NCBI GenBank assembly: GCA_942486035.1
Contig: CALNXK010000168.1
Span: 1-64,000 of the forward strand
Length of the DNA stretch: 64,000 nucleotides
Direction of reading: 5' to 3'
Origin: Porites lobata
Taxonomy: Eukaryota; Cnidaria; Anthozoa; Scleractinia; Poritidae
A program made the position numbers and the translations under genes. The first letter of the stretch is position 1. Each line of letters starts with the position of its first letter. This document shows, in pieces, positions 1 to 11,091 of the stretch. The notes beneath the pieces were generated by a model. That model searched no databases, was not told the origin of the DNA, and saw nothing but the letters and a program-made list of their open reading frames with translations.

Positions 1-3000
1 AACATGCGAGCTTAAAGGCCATGAAGGTAAAGTAATATTAAAATTCATTTATTAGTGAAAACTACTTCCTCTCACTGCCTCACAGAAGCTGCTTACTTCT
101 TAGCCCGCGAAAACATCCGTTTCTCCACGTTCCTCGCCGCTGGGGACATTTCGGGAGGAGGAACGTCTGCGATAGCCTCCCACGCAGGCGTTTTTAGGGG
201 AGCTCGTTTTTCATCCCTCCCCACAAGCGCCTGCTCAACCGAAAACAACATTCCTTTCCCATGCTTAGCCAATCACATTGTACTTTCCAAATTCTGGAAA
301 GTTGACCTTCCCCGCAAGGTAATCTGATAGTTACTCGATCTGCATGAAACACTGGAAAAACTTTCTAACCTCCAAAAAATGTTAGATTCAGAGCGGCAAA
401 AACAAGATTTAATCAAATTTTAGAATACTCCATGTACTTCATAACCTTAACGAAGGAAAGAAAAGAAGGAAAACGGTAACTTTAGGGTCACGTTTTAGTC
501 GCGTTTAGCCTGTCAACACTTTATTGCACAACTGTTTATTGGTCTCTTACCACGCAAATAAAACAATGGGAAAGGAATGTTGTTTCCGGCTGAGCAGGCG
601 TTTGTGGGGAGGGATGAAAAACGAGCTCCCCTAAAAACGCCTGCGTGGGAGGCTACGTCTGCGACTGAGCGACAGAAATTTCATACTGATGACGTAAAAT
701 CTCTCCGGAATCCGGTCAGAAGCCCTGATTGGTCTACGGAGTAGTTACATTGTTTTAGCTATTGTTTACGAATGACAGAAAAAAGACAAAAGGCCACAAA
801 GGTCAAATGTAAACGCGACGAATCTCTAACAAAACAGTCAATATTTGTGGAATTTAGTCTTCTCTAGAAAAAGCATTTGAGTTTTGCTGAAGCTCGGTCG
901 TAGATGAAGACAACACTTTACCAAAATCGACCAGGAGAAACGTAAAATCGAACAAATTGGCATTTGGAACCCCATGACTACCGGATTTATTTTTTAAACA
1001 TTGATTTAGGTCATCAGTATGGAATTTCTGTCGCTGAGTCGCAGTTTTTCCTTCGCGCGAAACGTGCCGAGCGGCGAAGAGCAAGGAGAAACGGATCTTT
1101 TCGCAGGCTACTTAAACGTCTGCTCCCAAAGCAGCTGTTGTAAAGAGTTTGGACTATTATTCAACATCCAGCAAAATCAAGGCTTCTGATATTTGTGATG
1201 GCCAAAATTTTCGTATTTGATTTCAAATCGCATGTGATCACATACCGAGCTCGAGTTCGATTTGAAATCACAAGTAAGTGTATGATTTCAGACCCAAATT
1301 GCACGACACGAAATTCAATTACCATTTTATTACAGTCATATTTAGTCAGTACCAATATTTTATTGATCAATTAGCCGGTTTGTCGAAAAGCGGAAACAAA
1401 AAGGCTTTTATATCGCATTTTGTATTTGAAACAGAAATGATGCGATATAGAGCAAAATGATACGATGTAGAACATGACTAACGAGATTTGGGACAGATGT
1501 AATTTAGAGCAAAAATAGTGTGATTCGTGAATAAATCACACTGCTGAGAGCCAATCAGATTGCAGGGATCACCAGTGACCACTTCGAAAAATACCATAAT
1601 ATTCTCAAATTGTTGGCACTTTGAAAATATTGTGGTATTTTGCGAAGTGGCCTGTGTGGTTACACTGTTTGTGTTTTAGCTTGAATCCCCCTCTCAGGAT
1701 TTTCACCGGTAGTTTTTTTTTTTTTTCGTTTTTGTTTTTATCTACACACATGTGTGCCTTGTAATATCAGTAATATACTAATACTAGAGGTCATCATTGA
1801 TTATGTATCCGCGTTGTTCTTTTACGGAAACGAAATCGAGTCGAAAGGAGTCCAGTTTCCCTGCCGAGATGCCCGTGAAAGAATCAGTAGGGGTGGCTAA
1901 TCGGCAGTCGCCCCCGATACCTCGAAAATTTGTGGCTTTGTACCACAGGAACACCAAGACTAGGGTGCGCTCTGACGAACGCGATTATTGTCGCATGTCA
2001 TTGATTACAGCACCTGATATGTTAATCTGCCAACTAGAAAATTGTCTCTCTGAATGCAAAATGAAGTGAGGTTGCCAAAGGGAAACTCAACAGGCTTTAC
2101 ACCGTAATGCCGCTTTCTCATTTGTCATATATGCGCTTTGTGTTTAAGTTGTGCCTGTCTTTGTTTAACGTCATATTTAGGTGCTGTTATTGCTGCTGAT
2201 TGGTTTACGTCTGGAAAGCAGGTTGTTACGGCTTCTTGGGACAGGACAGCAAAACTTTGGGATGTTGAAACAGCAGAACAAGTTCATCAGTTAACTGGTA
2301 TTCATAGGGATTTATTTCGATGGTCATGTGTGTCTTTTTTTCCTTTGCACTTTTTCCTTTTTAAGTTCTATACACTGGAAGTTAAAGCGTTTTCGTGAAA
2401 GTATTAATTGTTCAATTTTAGATTCATAATTGGCTTCGAGGCTAACTCCCCAATCCTCGAAACCAAGCATGATTTTTAACATATCGAAGTTGTTCTATTG
2501 GTCGAATTCAAAGTTCGAACAATCTTGAAAATGTACTGAATTTTAGTAGTTGTCTTGGAAAGTCGTTGAATTCGGTTAAGGTACTTGAAAAGTACTTGAT
2601 TTCTTTATTAGGTCTTGAAAAATCCTTGAAATTCACTACCTTGTCTAAAAACATTTTTGTACATGAGCGGTATCTTACCTCTGTTTCTTTATTTTAACTG
2701 CTGTTTCTGTACCTCAGGTGCTATTGCAAGTCATATTCAGTCAGTTTTCAAAGCGTTGTTGCGGGAAGTAGTATAAAATAGGGTGATCAACCATGGCTGA
2801 AGAAGTAAAAATCGTAAATGACTCCAATAAGGTGTTCAAGAGGGGGTTAAAGATTAGAATGCCGATTTATTTAATAAATCGTAGTCCTTGAAAGCTGTTA
2901 TTTGTCCTGGAAAAATCCTTGAAGAGTCCTCGAAAGTTGTTTGTCCGAAGTTTTACGAACCATGGAATTGGAATTGCGATAGTTTGGAAGAACACTGATT

Positions 3001-6000
3001 GAAGGTCCCCGACCATTGCTTAAGTCCGGCGGTTTGTTTTACATTGCAGGGCATGACCAGGAACTGACACACACCTGTACCCACCCCTCTCAGCAACTTA
3101 TTGTCACGTCCTCCACTGACACAACCTTCCGTCTGTGGGACTTCAGAACACCGTCCATACACTCAGTCAATGTGTTTCAGGGACATTCCGAGTAAGGCAT
3201 TCCTATAACACTTAGCAGACTTACCAGAACTGATTCATTATCCCGTTCAATGTTTGTGTACAGCTTGTGAGCAGTTTCGTCAGAAGAAGGAAGTTGTTCA
3301 GTTTATCACTCATTAATTTCAACGTTGCCCATCCCCCTCCCCCGGGTATTTGGCGCACAATTGTGTAGTGTTGTGTTTCCACTGTGGCGCATTTGCACCC
3401 ATATAATGTCCGCCCGGGGTTGGGGAATTTATTTCTAGGTGTACCCCCCCTCCTTGGGAAATACAGGAAATTTGCGTCCTGTGCATGATTGTGAACCGTT
3501 TCAAATTCCAGTGAGAATGCACGAGTTCGTGTGAAAAGTAGATTTCAACAGCTTCTAGAATTTTCGTATTACACTTCAAAGTTACAATTACACGTTATGT
3601 AGTAAACTTACATGCTTTGTTTGTTTGTTTGTTTTGTTTTATGTCTACAGCACAGTGAGGTCGACCGCCTTCACAACAAAAGATATTGTTGTCAGTGGAA
3701 GTGATGACAGAACTGTCAAGGTATGATTTACATTTTTGCAATTCTTTATTACAGAAATCGCCACCATGGAAGATTCTTCAAGAGAATGAGATAGTTGTAG
3801 ATATTGCTGTTTATTATTTATTTTAGTTAATTTTTTTTCTTTTAATTAGTCTACCGATACAAGCAGTCTCTCTCTTTTTTCTTAGTCCGTCGAGCGGCAA
3901 CCATCCGCTCGAGAAACGGAGAGATACCGCGTTTCTCGCGTCTCGCGGCTTCGCCGCTCCCGCTCCCGCTCCCATGGGCTTCCCTCACTTAATCAGAAGA
4001 GAGAGATTTGCTCGCGGTTTTCCTTTTAACTTTTGTTTCAAAAAATAATTCATCAGCAAAATACCCTAAAACACAGGAAAAACAATGATTAATCGAAATG
4101 GAAAATTAATTTCAACATGGACACTAGACAAGTAAAGAAGTATGAGAATGTTCGCCTGTTTCCACGGAGCGTTTTTCGTCGCCAGCGTAGCAGGCCCATG
4201 AGAGTATTATGGGCCCCAGAAAGAACGAGGTGCGGGAGAGACTCGCGAGGTAAGAGGAAGCTCTCTCTCGCCCCTCACGTTTCTCCATTCGCGCCCCGTT
4301 TTCTTGCGCCTTCTATGCAGGCCAAGTTTTTTTGTTCCGCTCATACTTTTAAAAAAGACCTCGTGCGGTATAAGGTGCCTATATTTTGAAAGTACAATAC
4401 ACTCGTTCATTCTTAGCAAGTCACAACATGTACAACGCTTTGAGAATTTCATACACATGAGATTCAAATGGCATCGATTGAGAGAGAAATTTTCCATTTA
4501 AACCGGTTTACACTCACAATTTATTTTGCATTTTCCAGCCCAAGTCTTGGTGCAGGTGTAAATTGCTGGTGTTTTCTAGTCGATTCTACTGCGATTTTCC
4601 AAAAGTTATTCGAAATTTTTAAGACCCTCCGGCGAAAAACTTCTCTTTTCTTATAGTTTATGCCAAGGGCCTGTTTACATGGAGGTGGAAGTAACCCACT
4701 GAGATGGGGTAACCCGCCTGTCCATATAATCTTCCATTTGAATTTGATCCCGTTTACATGAAAGGTGGGGAGACCATATGAGAGATTGTATGGACAGGCG
4801 GGTTACCCCAACTAAGCGCGTTACCTCACCTTGCTGGGGTCACCCACCTCCAGGTAAACTGCAGGCCCTAAATTTCATCGCAAACTCAAGCCAGACGAAA
4901 TTGTGAAAAAATGTGTTGTGGAAATCGGCGTTGATACTTTAACATGTATTTGTTTACAGGTGTGGGATCTAAAGAACATGCGTTCTCCTTTAACAACAAT
5001 CAACACAGATTCTTCCGTTAACAGGTAACAATAAGAACTAGTTAGTTTTACGGCTGTTGAAGTTGACATTTCGCTCGAAAATGTTGTGGGTACTCAGAGA
5101 AATAACAGAAGACAAAGGCAAACTAATGAACCAATTAGAATTCAAAGCGAACACATGTGACCGGTTTGCAAGCGCGGGAAAAAATGTGTCACCGGCCATA
5201 TTGGCTTTAAACTTTAGTTTGGATTGGTTGAAATCATAGGAGCATAAGCATAATAAGCATATCAATAAAAATCGATTGTATTCGAAAAATTTTTGAAAAA
5301 TACACGGCTCTTATGCCAAAGAGATTAAGGCTCTGTCCAACCGTATATCCGCTTTTAAAACATACGATAGCATCTAGGAGTTTATGATGAATGCCTTCAT
5401 CGTATTCGAAACCTCCGTTTTCTTAGACTCACACGTAAACTTGAAGCTGTCGTTATTAAGAATCTTCACCCTGGGAACCGTTGAAAATGAAAACTTGCGT
5501 TTTTGGTTCCTGAAATGGAAATGGAGAAAAGAATCTCTGTTTTCAAAATTATTGGTCCGGTTATTTGTAAAGAGGCCTAAGTGACTTGGTCACTTTTCAC
5601 TTTTGTACATCTACTAATCAAATGGCAGTATAAATGCTATAACGCTGAAAAGAAAGTACGCTTGGACACTGAGACAAGAAAAAAACCTTTCAATACCTCT
5701 CCCATGAATCCTTCCCGTAATAAAAAGAATGCTTTTGTGTTGACAGACTCTCAGTTTCTCCTGTGAATAATCTAATCGCTCTTCCTCACGACAATCGTCA
5801 CATTCGCCTCTTTGACATCAGTGGGGTAAGACTAGCACGGCTGCCTCGCCGAAATGGTCAGGTGAGTTCTCTTACAATGCTTCATGTGTATTTGCTTTAA
5901 AAATGTGAACCTGCTTTCGGGGGGGTACTCAATGATTTGTTATACGGGGAGGCTCCGACCCGAGGTTCAACCCCTTACCCGTTTATAGACCATTTTTGGC

Positions 6001-8744
6001 AGAAAAGAGACCCCGTTCGTATAGCTTCTGTTAAAAGATGGTATACCTTTAATTAACATACCTAGTTTAGAACTTTGCATCCCTTCTTGAAGCTATAAAT
6101 GGACCGGCAAAGTGTTGAATAGTTGAATATGGAAAGATCACAAAACCAGGATGTTTTCTTGTCTCTTTTACATTATTTTATAAAATGCGTCTGTTCGCTC
6201 CTTTTTGTCCTTTTTAGGGTTGATTTCCACTGTCGCGTAATTTTTCCGTACGAACGCACGTAATAGTAAGCGCGTAAATGAAATAGAGGCAATGTATGAA
6301 AGGCGACGCGGAAATGTGAAAGTTGAGCGAGGTTCAACTTTTACGTTTACGCGTGACCTTCCATACATTGTCCCTATTTTATTAACGCGCGTAAAAATTA
6401 CGTGCGTAAGCACGTAAAAATTACGCGACAGTGGAAACCTTTATCTGAAGCCTGAAGCTGCTGATTACCCCTTTCGGATGGAGCCTCTTCGCACGGGCCA
6501 TACAAGGGAGTACCCCTCGGGACCTGCTTAATTTTCATGACAGGAGTCATTTGTAGATAATTGGGCTAAGTTACTCAAAAAGCTCATATCTGGTTGAAAT
6601 CATACACTTACATAGCTTTTTCCTTTCGAAAATGAATTTTTTCCCCTGACTGATTTTCGTCATTCTTGGGGATAAAGGAGTTGAAAATCGAATCGACCCT
6701 TCCTAAGATCACTTAAAGTATAGATTCCAGTTTTCTGTGTCAGCTCAGTTATAGGAGTTCTCCCCTCCTGCTTCCCTTCGAAGTCTCAATCCAGTTTTCT
6801 CAACTCGCGTGGTAACGCTTGCTACGCAGGCTAAGAAGGCATCAAAGTATAGTAAAGGTGATGTTACACGAGACGATTCGCAACGACGATTTTTAGCGCA
6901 ACACCGCGTTGCATCATTGTTGCGACATCTTTTCTAATGGTTGCAACATTGTTCCAACATTGAGCGCTGTGTTGCGCTACAAATCGTCGTTGCGAATCGT
7001 TCCGTGTAACATCACCTTAAAACAAAAAGGAGGTGACGAGGTAGGCTCTGACGTGCTATTAAAATTCTTGACGTCATCCGCGATCTCGGTTTCGTCTTTT
7101 TCTTACTTGTAAACAGTTACTATCCGAGGTCTTTTCTTAATCAATCCGGAATAATGTACCCTGCGAGCAGGGGTTTCTCTCTGGCATTGCTTCTAGCATT
7201 TACGAAGTCGTTCGCGTTGCTTGTTAGTCGCCTAGTTGGTTTGTTTACGCCCAGAGTCAACGCGAACGACTTTGTAAAAAAATATAAGCCATGCCAGAAA
7301 GAAACTTCTGATGGCTGGGAAGAATAATCTCACGAATACTTTCAAAACTACTGCTATGTTAGGTAAAAAAAGAACTTCCCTATAAAGTGGAAATAATATA
7401 CTTCAAAATAGGCTTATTATTCGATATATTATATAACGTAGCTAGGATCTTCGCCTAATCAAATTCAATAGTGCGAACGTGCGTCATTTCCCTATTGTGC
7501 ACGCTGATGACGTAAATCAAACAGCACGTTCCTTTTTTCTTTTATCTAAGATAATTTTGCAGATTAAAATCAGATAGTACAAGTCAATTTTCGTACATGA
7601 GTTCACCTGTCAGTTTTTCTTACCAATTCTTCTTTGAAGAATGTCGAAGGTTTTTTTCTCAAACAAAAATGAGCAGCGCATTGAAGCATAACAAAGTGAA
7701 TTTTTCTTAGTGTTGATTATGTCATAAGACATTTGGTTCATTCTTCAGCTGTACGTGTATATGGAAGTTTGGAAAGCTGGAATAGAGAGGAGAATGGTGA
7801 CGTCACGTTACCATGGTAGCAAAAATTCTGGATCACAACAATAAAGAGCTTAAGCAAGCTAGGACGACGGCGACAACAACCGGAACGGCAAAAAAAACGA
7901 TAGGTTTATATTAGCAAAACAACAACTTTGCACTTGCATCACGCTTTTTTTTTCTTCCGACATTGGACTTCCTAATTTCACGCGCCCGCTCTATGAGTTG
8001 GTGAACACAGCACAAAAATTTTCTTTTTCAGTTTCTCTAAACTCAGATACGGTACTTTCGGATTCAACCCCAGATGAGTGCGCCAACATGTAACAAATTA
8101 AATGAAGCTGAATAAGATCGATGAAGTTTGCAACAGTGCGAAGTCATGTTTTTGGTTTGTTGTCATCCGAAAATTTTGCTACCATGGCAACGTGAGTTCT
8201 TGTCTACGTTTCCAGCATCTTACGCGCTAGTTTCCTGCTGTCCAAACTTCCCGCGTGCTTTATATGTCGATACACTCGCCCCTTGCAAAGGAAACCGGAT
8301 TTCCGGAAATTTCAGGAATCCGGGGCTCTAGAATCCGGAATACAGCTCAAGGGATCCGGAATCCTACTAACGATCGGAATCGGGAATCCAAGTTCCACTT
8401 ACAAAGAACCCGGATTCGGTGCCTGAAAATCCGGAATCCACTGCGTGGAGTCCAGAATCCAAGATTGCCTTGGATTTCCTTGCATGGGGCGAATACACTC
8501 ACACTGATGCACGAACAAATTGTTTGGTATAAAAGTTCATAAATTCTGTACAAGGTAGGAAACCATGTTGGCGAACATATTGCTGAAATCTTCCGGATTT
8601 TATTATTTTAAGGGCCATCAACGGATGGTGTGTTCCACAGCCTGGGGAGAGGAGACAAATGCCAAAGCTTCTTGTAATTTATTTTCGTGTGGATTTGACA
8701 GACGAGTGTTAGGTTGGCAAGTCAGAGAAGAGAAGGACAAGTAA
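1..8744 (+). CDS. WDR37: WD repeat-containing protein 37, 3' half (partial at window start)
   Basis: Seven exons join in one frame: 1-26 (cut by the window edge), 2181-2297, 3050-3191, 3651-3720, 4960-5024, 5747-5861 and 8613-8744, stop TAA at 8742-8744. All junctions are GT-AG and phases agree, giving 221 residues. The product carries successive WD40 blades: GH...ASWDRTAKLWD, GHDQELTH...TTFRLWDFR, GHSD...SGSDDRTVKVWDLKN, then PHDNRHIRLFD and a last blade ending FSCGFDRRVLGWQV. The order and the blade motifs match the C-terminal half of WDR37, a conserved animal propeller protein; in vertebrates it is known to partner PACS proteins (family knowledge, not visible here). The N-terminal half and promoter lie upstream of the window. 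The last intron (5862-8612) is 2.75 kb and full of inverted-repeat elements. Very sure of family; exon ends are read by eye. Confidence 0.93.
174..654. repeat. Two 89-nt inverted arms in a WDR37 intron
   Basis: Bases 174-262 and 566-654 are near-exact reverse complements, about 300 nt apart. They could fold into a long duplex in the WDR37 pre-mRNA. The pair looks like two opposed copies of one short element or the arms of a foldback element. No clear target duplication was found. Confidence 0.8.
1570..1660. repeat. Short palindromic element (MITE-like)
   Basis: Bases 1571-1605 and about 1626-1659 are imperfect inverted repeats (GACCACTTCGAAAAATACC against its complement) around a short loop. 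It lies in a WDR37 intron. Nothing coding. Confidence 0.65.
4667..4868. mobile_element. Palindromic MITE-like element, 202 bp
   Basis: The ends are inverted copies: GGGCCTGTTTACATGGAGGT at 4667 against the complement of the bases ending at 4868. Internal arms around GGTTACCCC / GGGGTAACC also pair. Non-autonomous, no ORF of its own, in a WDR37 intron. Confidence 0.75.
5919..6520. mobile_element. Inverted-terminal element carrying a nested MITE
   Basis: The left end (GGGGGTACTC at 5921) and right end (GAGTACCCCTC, about 6508-6518) are imperfect inverted repeats of about 40 bp that share an inner GAGGCTCC block. A second palindromic element occupies 6224-6437. In the last WDR37 intron. No coding capacity seen. 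Confidence 0.6.
6224..6437. mobile_element. Palindromic MITE nested in an older element
   Basis: Ends are TTTCCACTGTCGCGTAATTT and its complement, with long inner palindrome arms built on ACGTGCGTAA-like words. It sits inside the 5919-6520 element, so it is the younger insertion. Confidence 0.75.
6856..7017. mobile_element. Harbinger-like MITE, copy 1 (162 bp)
   Basis: Terminal inverted repeats begin AGGTGATGTTACACG and extend through ATTCGCAACGACGATTTTT. A direct TAA flanks it at 6853-6855 and 7018-7020, the 3-bp TWA target duplication typical of PIF/Harbinger elements. A second 162-bp copy is at 17592-17753 and a truncated one at 44619. Too short to code for a transposase. Confidence 0.85.
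7157..7319. mobile_element. Palindromic element with GCGAGCAG-type ends
   Basis: The left end TACCCTGCGAGCAGGGGTTT is mirrored imperfectly near 7319. Inner arms TTACGAAGTCGTTCGCGTTG and its complement also pair. The end sequence resembles the micro-element at 22570-22624. In the last WDR37 intron. Confidence 0.65.
7857..7990. repeat. Fragment of the GACGACGGCGAC dispersed element
   Basis: It shares the order GACGACGGCGAC, then TTAGCAAAACAA, then TTGCAC and GCATCACGCTTTTT, with the full copy at 39783-40147. Another fragment lies inverted at about 35510-35690. Confidence 0.65.
8278..8492. mobile_element. hAT-like MITE with GGAATCCGG repeats, copy 1
   Basis: Direct ATACACTC flanks the element at 8270-8277 and 8493-8500, an 8-bp target duplication as in hAT transposons. 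The ends are inverted (GCCCCTTGCAAAGGAAA against its complement). The body is many spaced copies of GGAATCC/GGATTCC. A second copy lies at 49618-49863 in ZSWIM2. Confidence 0.8.
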
Positions 8745-8906
8745 TAGGTCTGCAGATCTACTTTCGCCTTTGGTGGACGGTCTTTGTTTGTGGGATTCTT
8801 ACATTTTTTCTCGTGAGCATAAATGAAACGATGAAACTAGCCAGACTGCTCTGGAACAAAGTTTGAAATTACTTAGATCTCTTAGTAATTGTACAGTGTA
8901 ATTTAT

Positions 8907-8916
8907 AATAAATAAA
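8907..8916 (+). terminator. WDR37 polyadenylation signals
   Basis: Two overlapping AATAAA hexamers at 8907-8912 and 8911-8916, about 165 bases after the WDR37 stop, are a good candidate for the 3' end of the transcript. Confidence 0.6.
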
Positions 8917-8980
8917 TAATCGCCTGGTTAAGGGTGTTTTTGCTCACCCTGTTTAAGGGTGGTTATTGCTCACGTGAATA

Positions 8981-9149
8981 GCCCATTTCCGAGTTCCAAC
9001 GGGCCTCTGCATCAAAACGAGGTTAAGTGCTCAGCCTTTGATATGGAAATGATTTTTCATTCTCATCCAAATAGAACTTATTTTCACAAGAAAAGGTTGT
9101 GCACTTGGCCTCATTTTGAAAGTGTGGGTTTATGGAACTCGGAAGTGGC
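8981..9149. mobile_element. Palindromic MITE, TTCCGAGTTCCA family
   Basis: Outer arms TTCCGAGTTCCA / TGGAACTCGGAA and inner arms CAAAACGAGG / CCTCATTTTG pair across a loop. A relative with the same inner arms and GCACTTGGCC-like words lies at 14635-14758. A short direct repeat of TTAAGGGTG words lies just to its left (8926-8972). Confidence 0.7.
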
Positions 9150-9168
9150 AGGGTTAAGAGGTGTGATT

Positions 9169-9252
9169 CAACCTCGTTCCCAGGCTCCTTTCCTACCCGT
9201 CCCCACGGCCGGAGAGAGACGGGTAGGAGAGTGAACTTGGGAACGAGGTTGG
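9169..9252. mobile_element. Short hAT-like palindromic element, 84 bp
   Basis: Ends are CAACCTCGTTCCCAGG and its complement. GTGTGATT at 9161-9168 and GTGTAATT at 9253-9260 form an 8-bp flanking repeat with one mismatch, as expected of a hAT-type target duplication. Confidence 0.7.
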
Positions 9253-10204
9253 GTGTAATTAAGGTGTATTTTGTTAATTTCATATTTATTGTCACGTAGA
9301 ATAAAAGAAAGACAGGAAATAAAATAAAATAGGAAATGTAAAATTACCATAAAGTGAAATAGCTTGAAGTTATATTTTGTGTGCACCAAGTCATTTTTCT
9401 TCAAGGCCTAAGACCCATTACAACGTTCTGTCATGTTCTGTACCTAAAACGGCATAACAATTTCGGTAATAGAATGTTGACCAATCGCTGTCCGGGTTGC
9501 AACCTCTTGCAAAGCGCTACTGATAAAATATTTGGAAAACGCTCGTCAAAAATGTTCTTAAGGGACATCGCTTCACGCGGGCGGCCAGTTAATTCGCCTT
9601 CTTATAAGTTCGCTGCATTTCTTTTGAAATCATTTCAAATGCGGGCGATGGATCAAAGTAACTGTTGCATGGCTCGTGCAGTGATTGTTCCTTTTTAAGA
9701 TTATCTTGCGGAAAAAATGTAATATACCAAAATTTTCTTTGTGTATAGCAAAAATAAAGGCAAAAGTAAAATGTAAATGCTCCTGCTAGTCATTTAAATT
9801 TCTAAATCTTTAATTTGTTTTAAATTTGTTAGTGATTTAAGTCATTCATTTCAGTTACTTTATTAATCTCGTAAGACGGTGCAGTGTAGGCTCGTTCTTT
9901 AGTTGCGTGTGTCACGATACGCCTGCGATTCTACCTGTCTCACGGCTGAGCGCGAAGACATCGGGAGAACTGCGGATGCATTGAGATACCCATGAGAGCG
10001 CAGATGAAGGTTGCCCCTTAAAGTGTTGGGCGCTTTTCATGTGTATTGATCAGCATCTTTTCTTTTTGTCGAGATTTCCACTCAAGTGAGCTGCTATCAA
10101 CCCGGACGGTCTTGCGAACGGAGAAATCTTCAAAACTTTTGTGATGACATTGCACCGTACTTATGAAGGCTTGTTCTCGAAAAATAAACTGAAATAAACT
10201 GATT
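9253..10204. other. Intergenic DNA, no feature recognised
   Basis: Between WDR37 and the first unknown gene. AT-rich. Short ORFs on both strands (for example 9381-9698) show no domain, no repeat of residues and no splice context, so none is called. Confidence 0.5.
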
Positions 10205-10962
10205 TTTTTTTTGGTTACCTGGACAATCCCCTCAAAGAGACGGGTTGCAGTACCGCGGCAGTTGCTAGGGGGCGAAGTACAAAAAATATATTCGCGCAAG
10301 GAAAAATTAAATGAAAAAATATTCATGCTACTGCCTAAAAAAAATTCATACATGGAATTTGATAACGAAAAAAAATTCCTTGGGCTCGAAAATTCCCCAC
10401 CCCCCTCCCATAACTTTTCTAATGGTCCGTCCCTTATCTAATAAATGACAAACAAATGACTAATTGTTATTAATTAGGTAATCCCCTTTAAATGAGCTGA
10501 CCAATTAGATGAGGCAATATTTAATTGACTCTTCCCTTTGCTGTATTGCCGCATTTGTCAGGTTATCATCTAATAAATGACAAACAAATGACTGATTATT
10601 TCTTAATTAATTAGGTAATCCCCTAAAAATGAGCGGACCAATTAGATAAGGCAAAATTTAATTGACTCTTTCCTTTGCCGTATTGCCGCATTTGCCAGCT
10701 TATCATCTAATAAATGACAAACAAATAACAAATTATTTAGTAATTAATGATGTAATCCCCCTGAAGAAGTGGACCAATTAGATGAGGCAAAATTTAATTG
10801 ATTCTCGCCTTTTCTTTGTAGTATCACAGCAGTTGCCAGGTTACCATCTAATAAATAACAAACAAGTAACTGATTAGTAATTAATTACTTACTAGATAAT
10901 CCCCTGAAAAATGACTAGACTAATTAGACATTTTAAAGAGAAAAATTAATTGGCCAATCATG
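10205..10962 (+). repeat. Upstream tandem array 1 (about 137-bp units)
   Basis: Four related units start at 10435, 10568, 10705 and 10846, with spacings of 133, 137 and 141 bp. Each opens with ATCTAATAAATGACAAACAA-like sequence, then ATTAATTA, then GGTAATCCCC, then a GACCAATTAGAT-like word, AATTTAATTGA in units 1-3, and in units 1-3 a GCCGCATTTGCCAGG-like tail. A degenerate partial unit lies at about 10211-10275. Every unit holds TAAT-core words and TAATCC, the type of site bound by paired-like K50 homeodomains such as Otx and Gsc (family knowledge; binding is inferred). The array ends about 130 bp before the start codon of the 407-residue gene. A diverged array of the same family precedes the paralogue. 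Confidence 0.85.
10952..10962 (+). promoter_or_regulatory. Candidate CCAAT box, gene copy 1
   Basis: GGCCAATCATG lies 140 bases before the ATG at 11092. The identical 11-mer occurs 204 bases before the ATG of the paralogue (18338-18348), while the sequence between is diverged, so it may be a kept promoter element. Confidence 0.5.
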
Positions 10963-11091
10963 GATGCCCTTGCAATAAGAGGCGTTTATTTAAAGGGATA
11001 ATCTTTGATTTTTTGGATAGATGGTTTCTAACTTCCAATCTGAGCTCCATTTTACATCGAGAACAGACATATTTTCAATTACTTATCCGAT

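Noticed and set aside
9381..9698. 105-codon plus ORF between WDR37 and the first unknown gene
   Set aside because: No domain, no codon or repeat pattern, no paralogue in the window.
10018..10353. 111-codon minus ORF
   Set aside because: It runs across the degenerate start of array 1 and has no recognisable feature.
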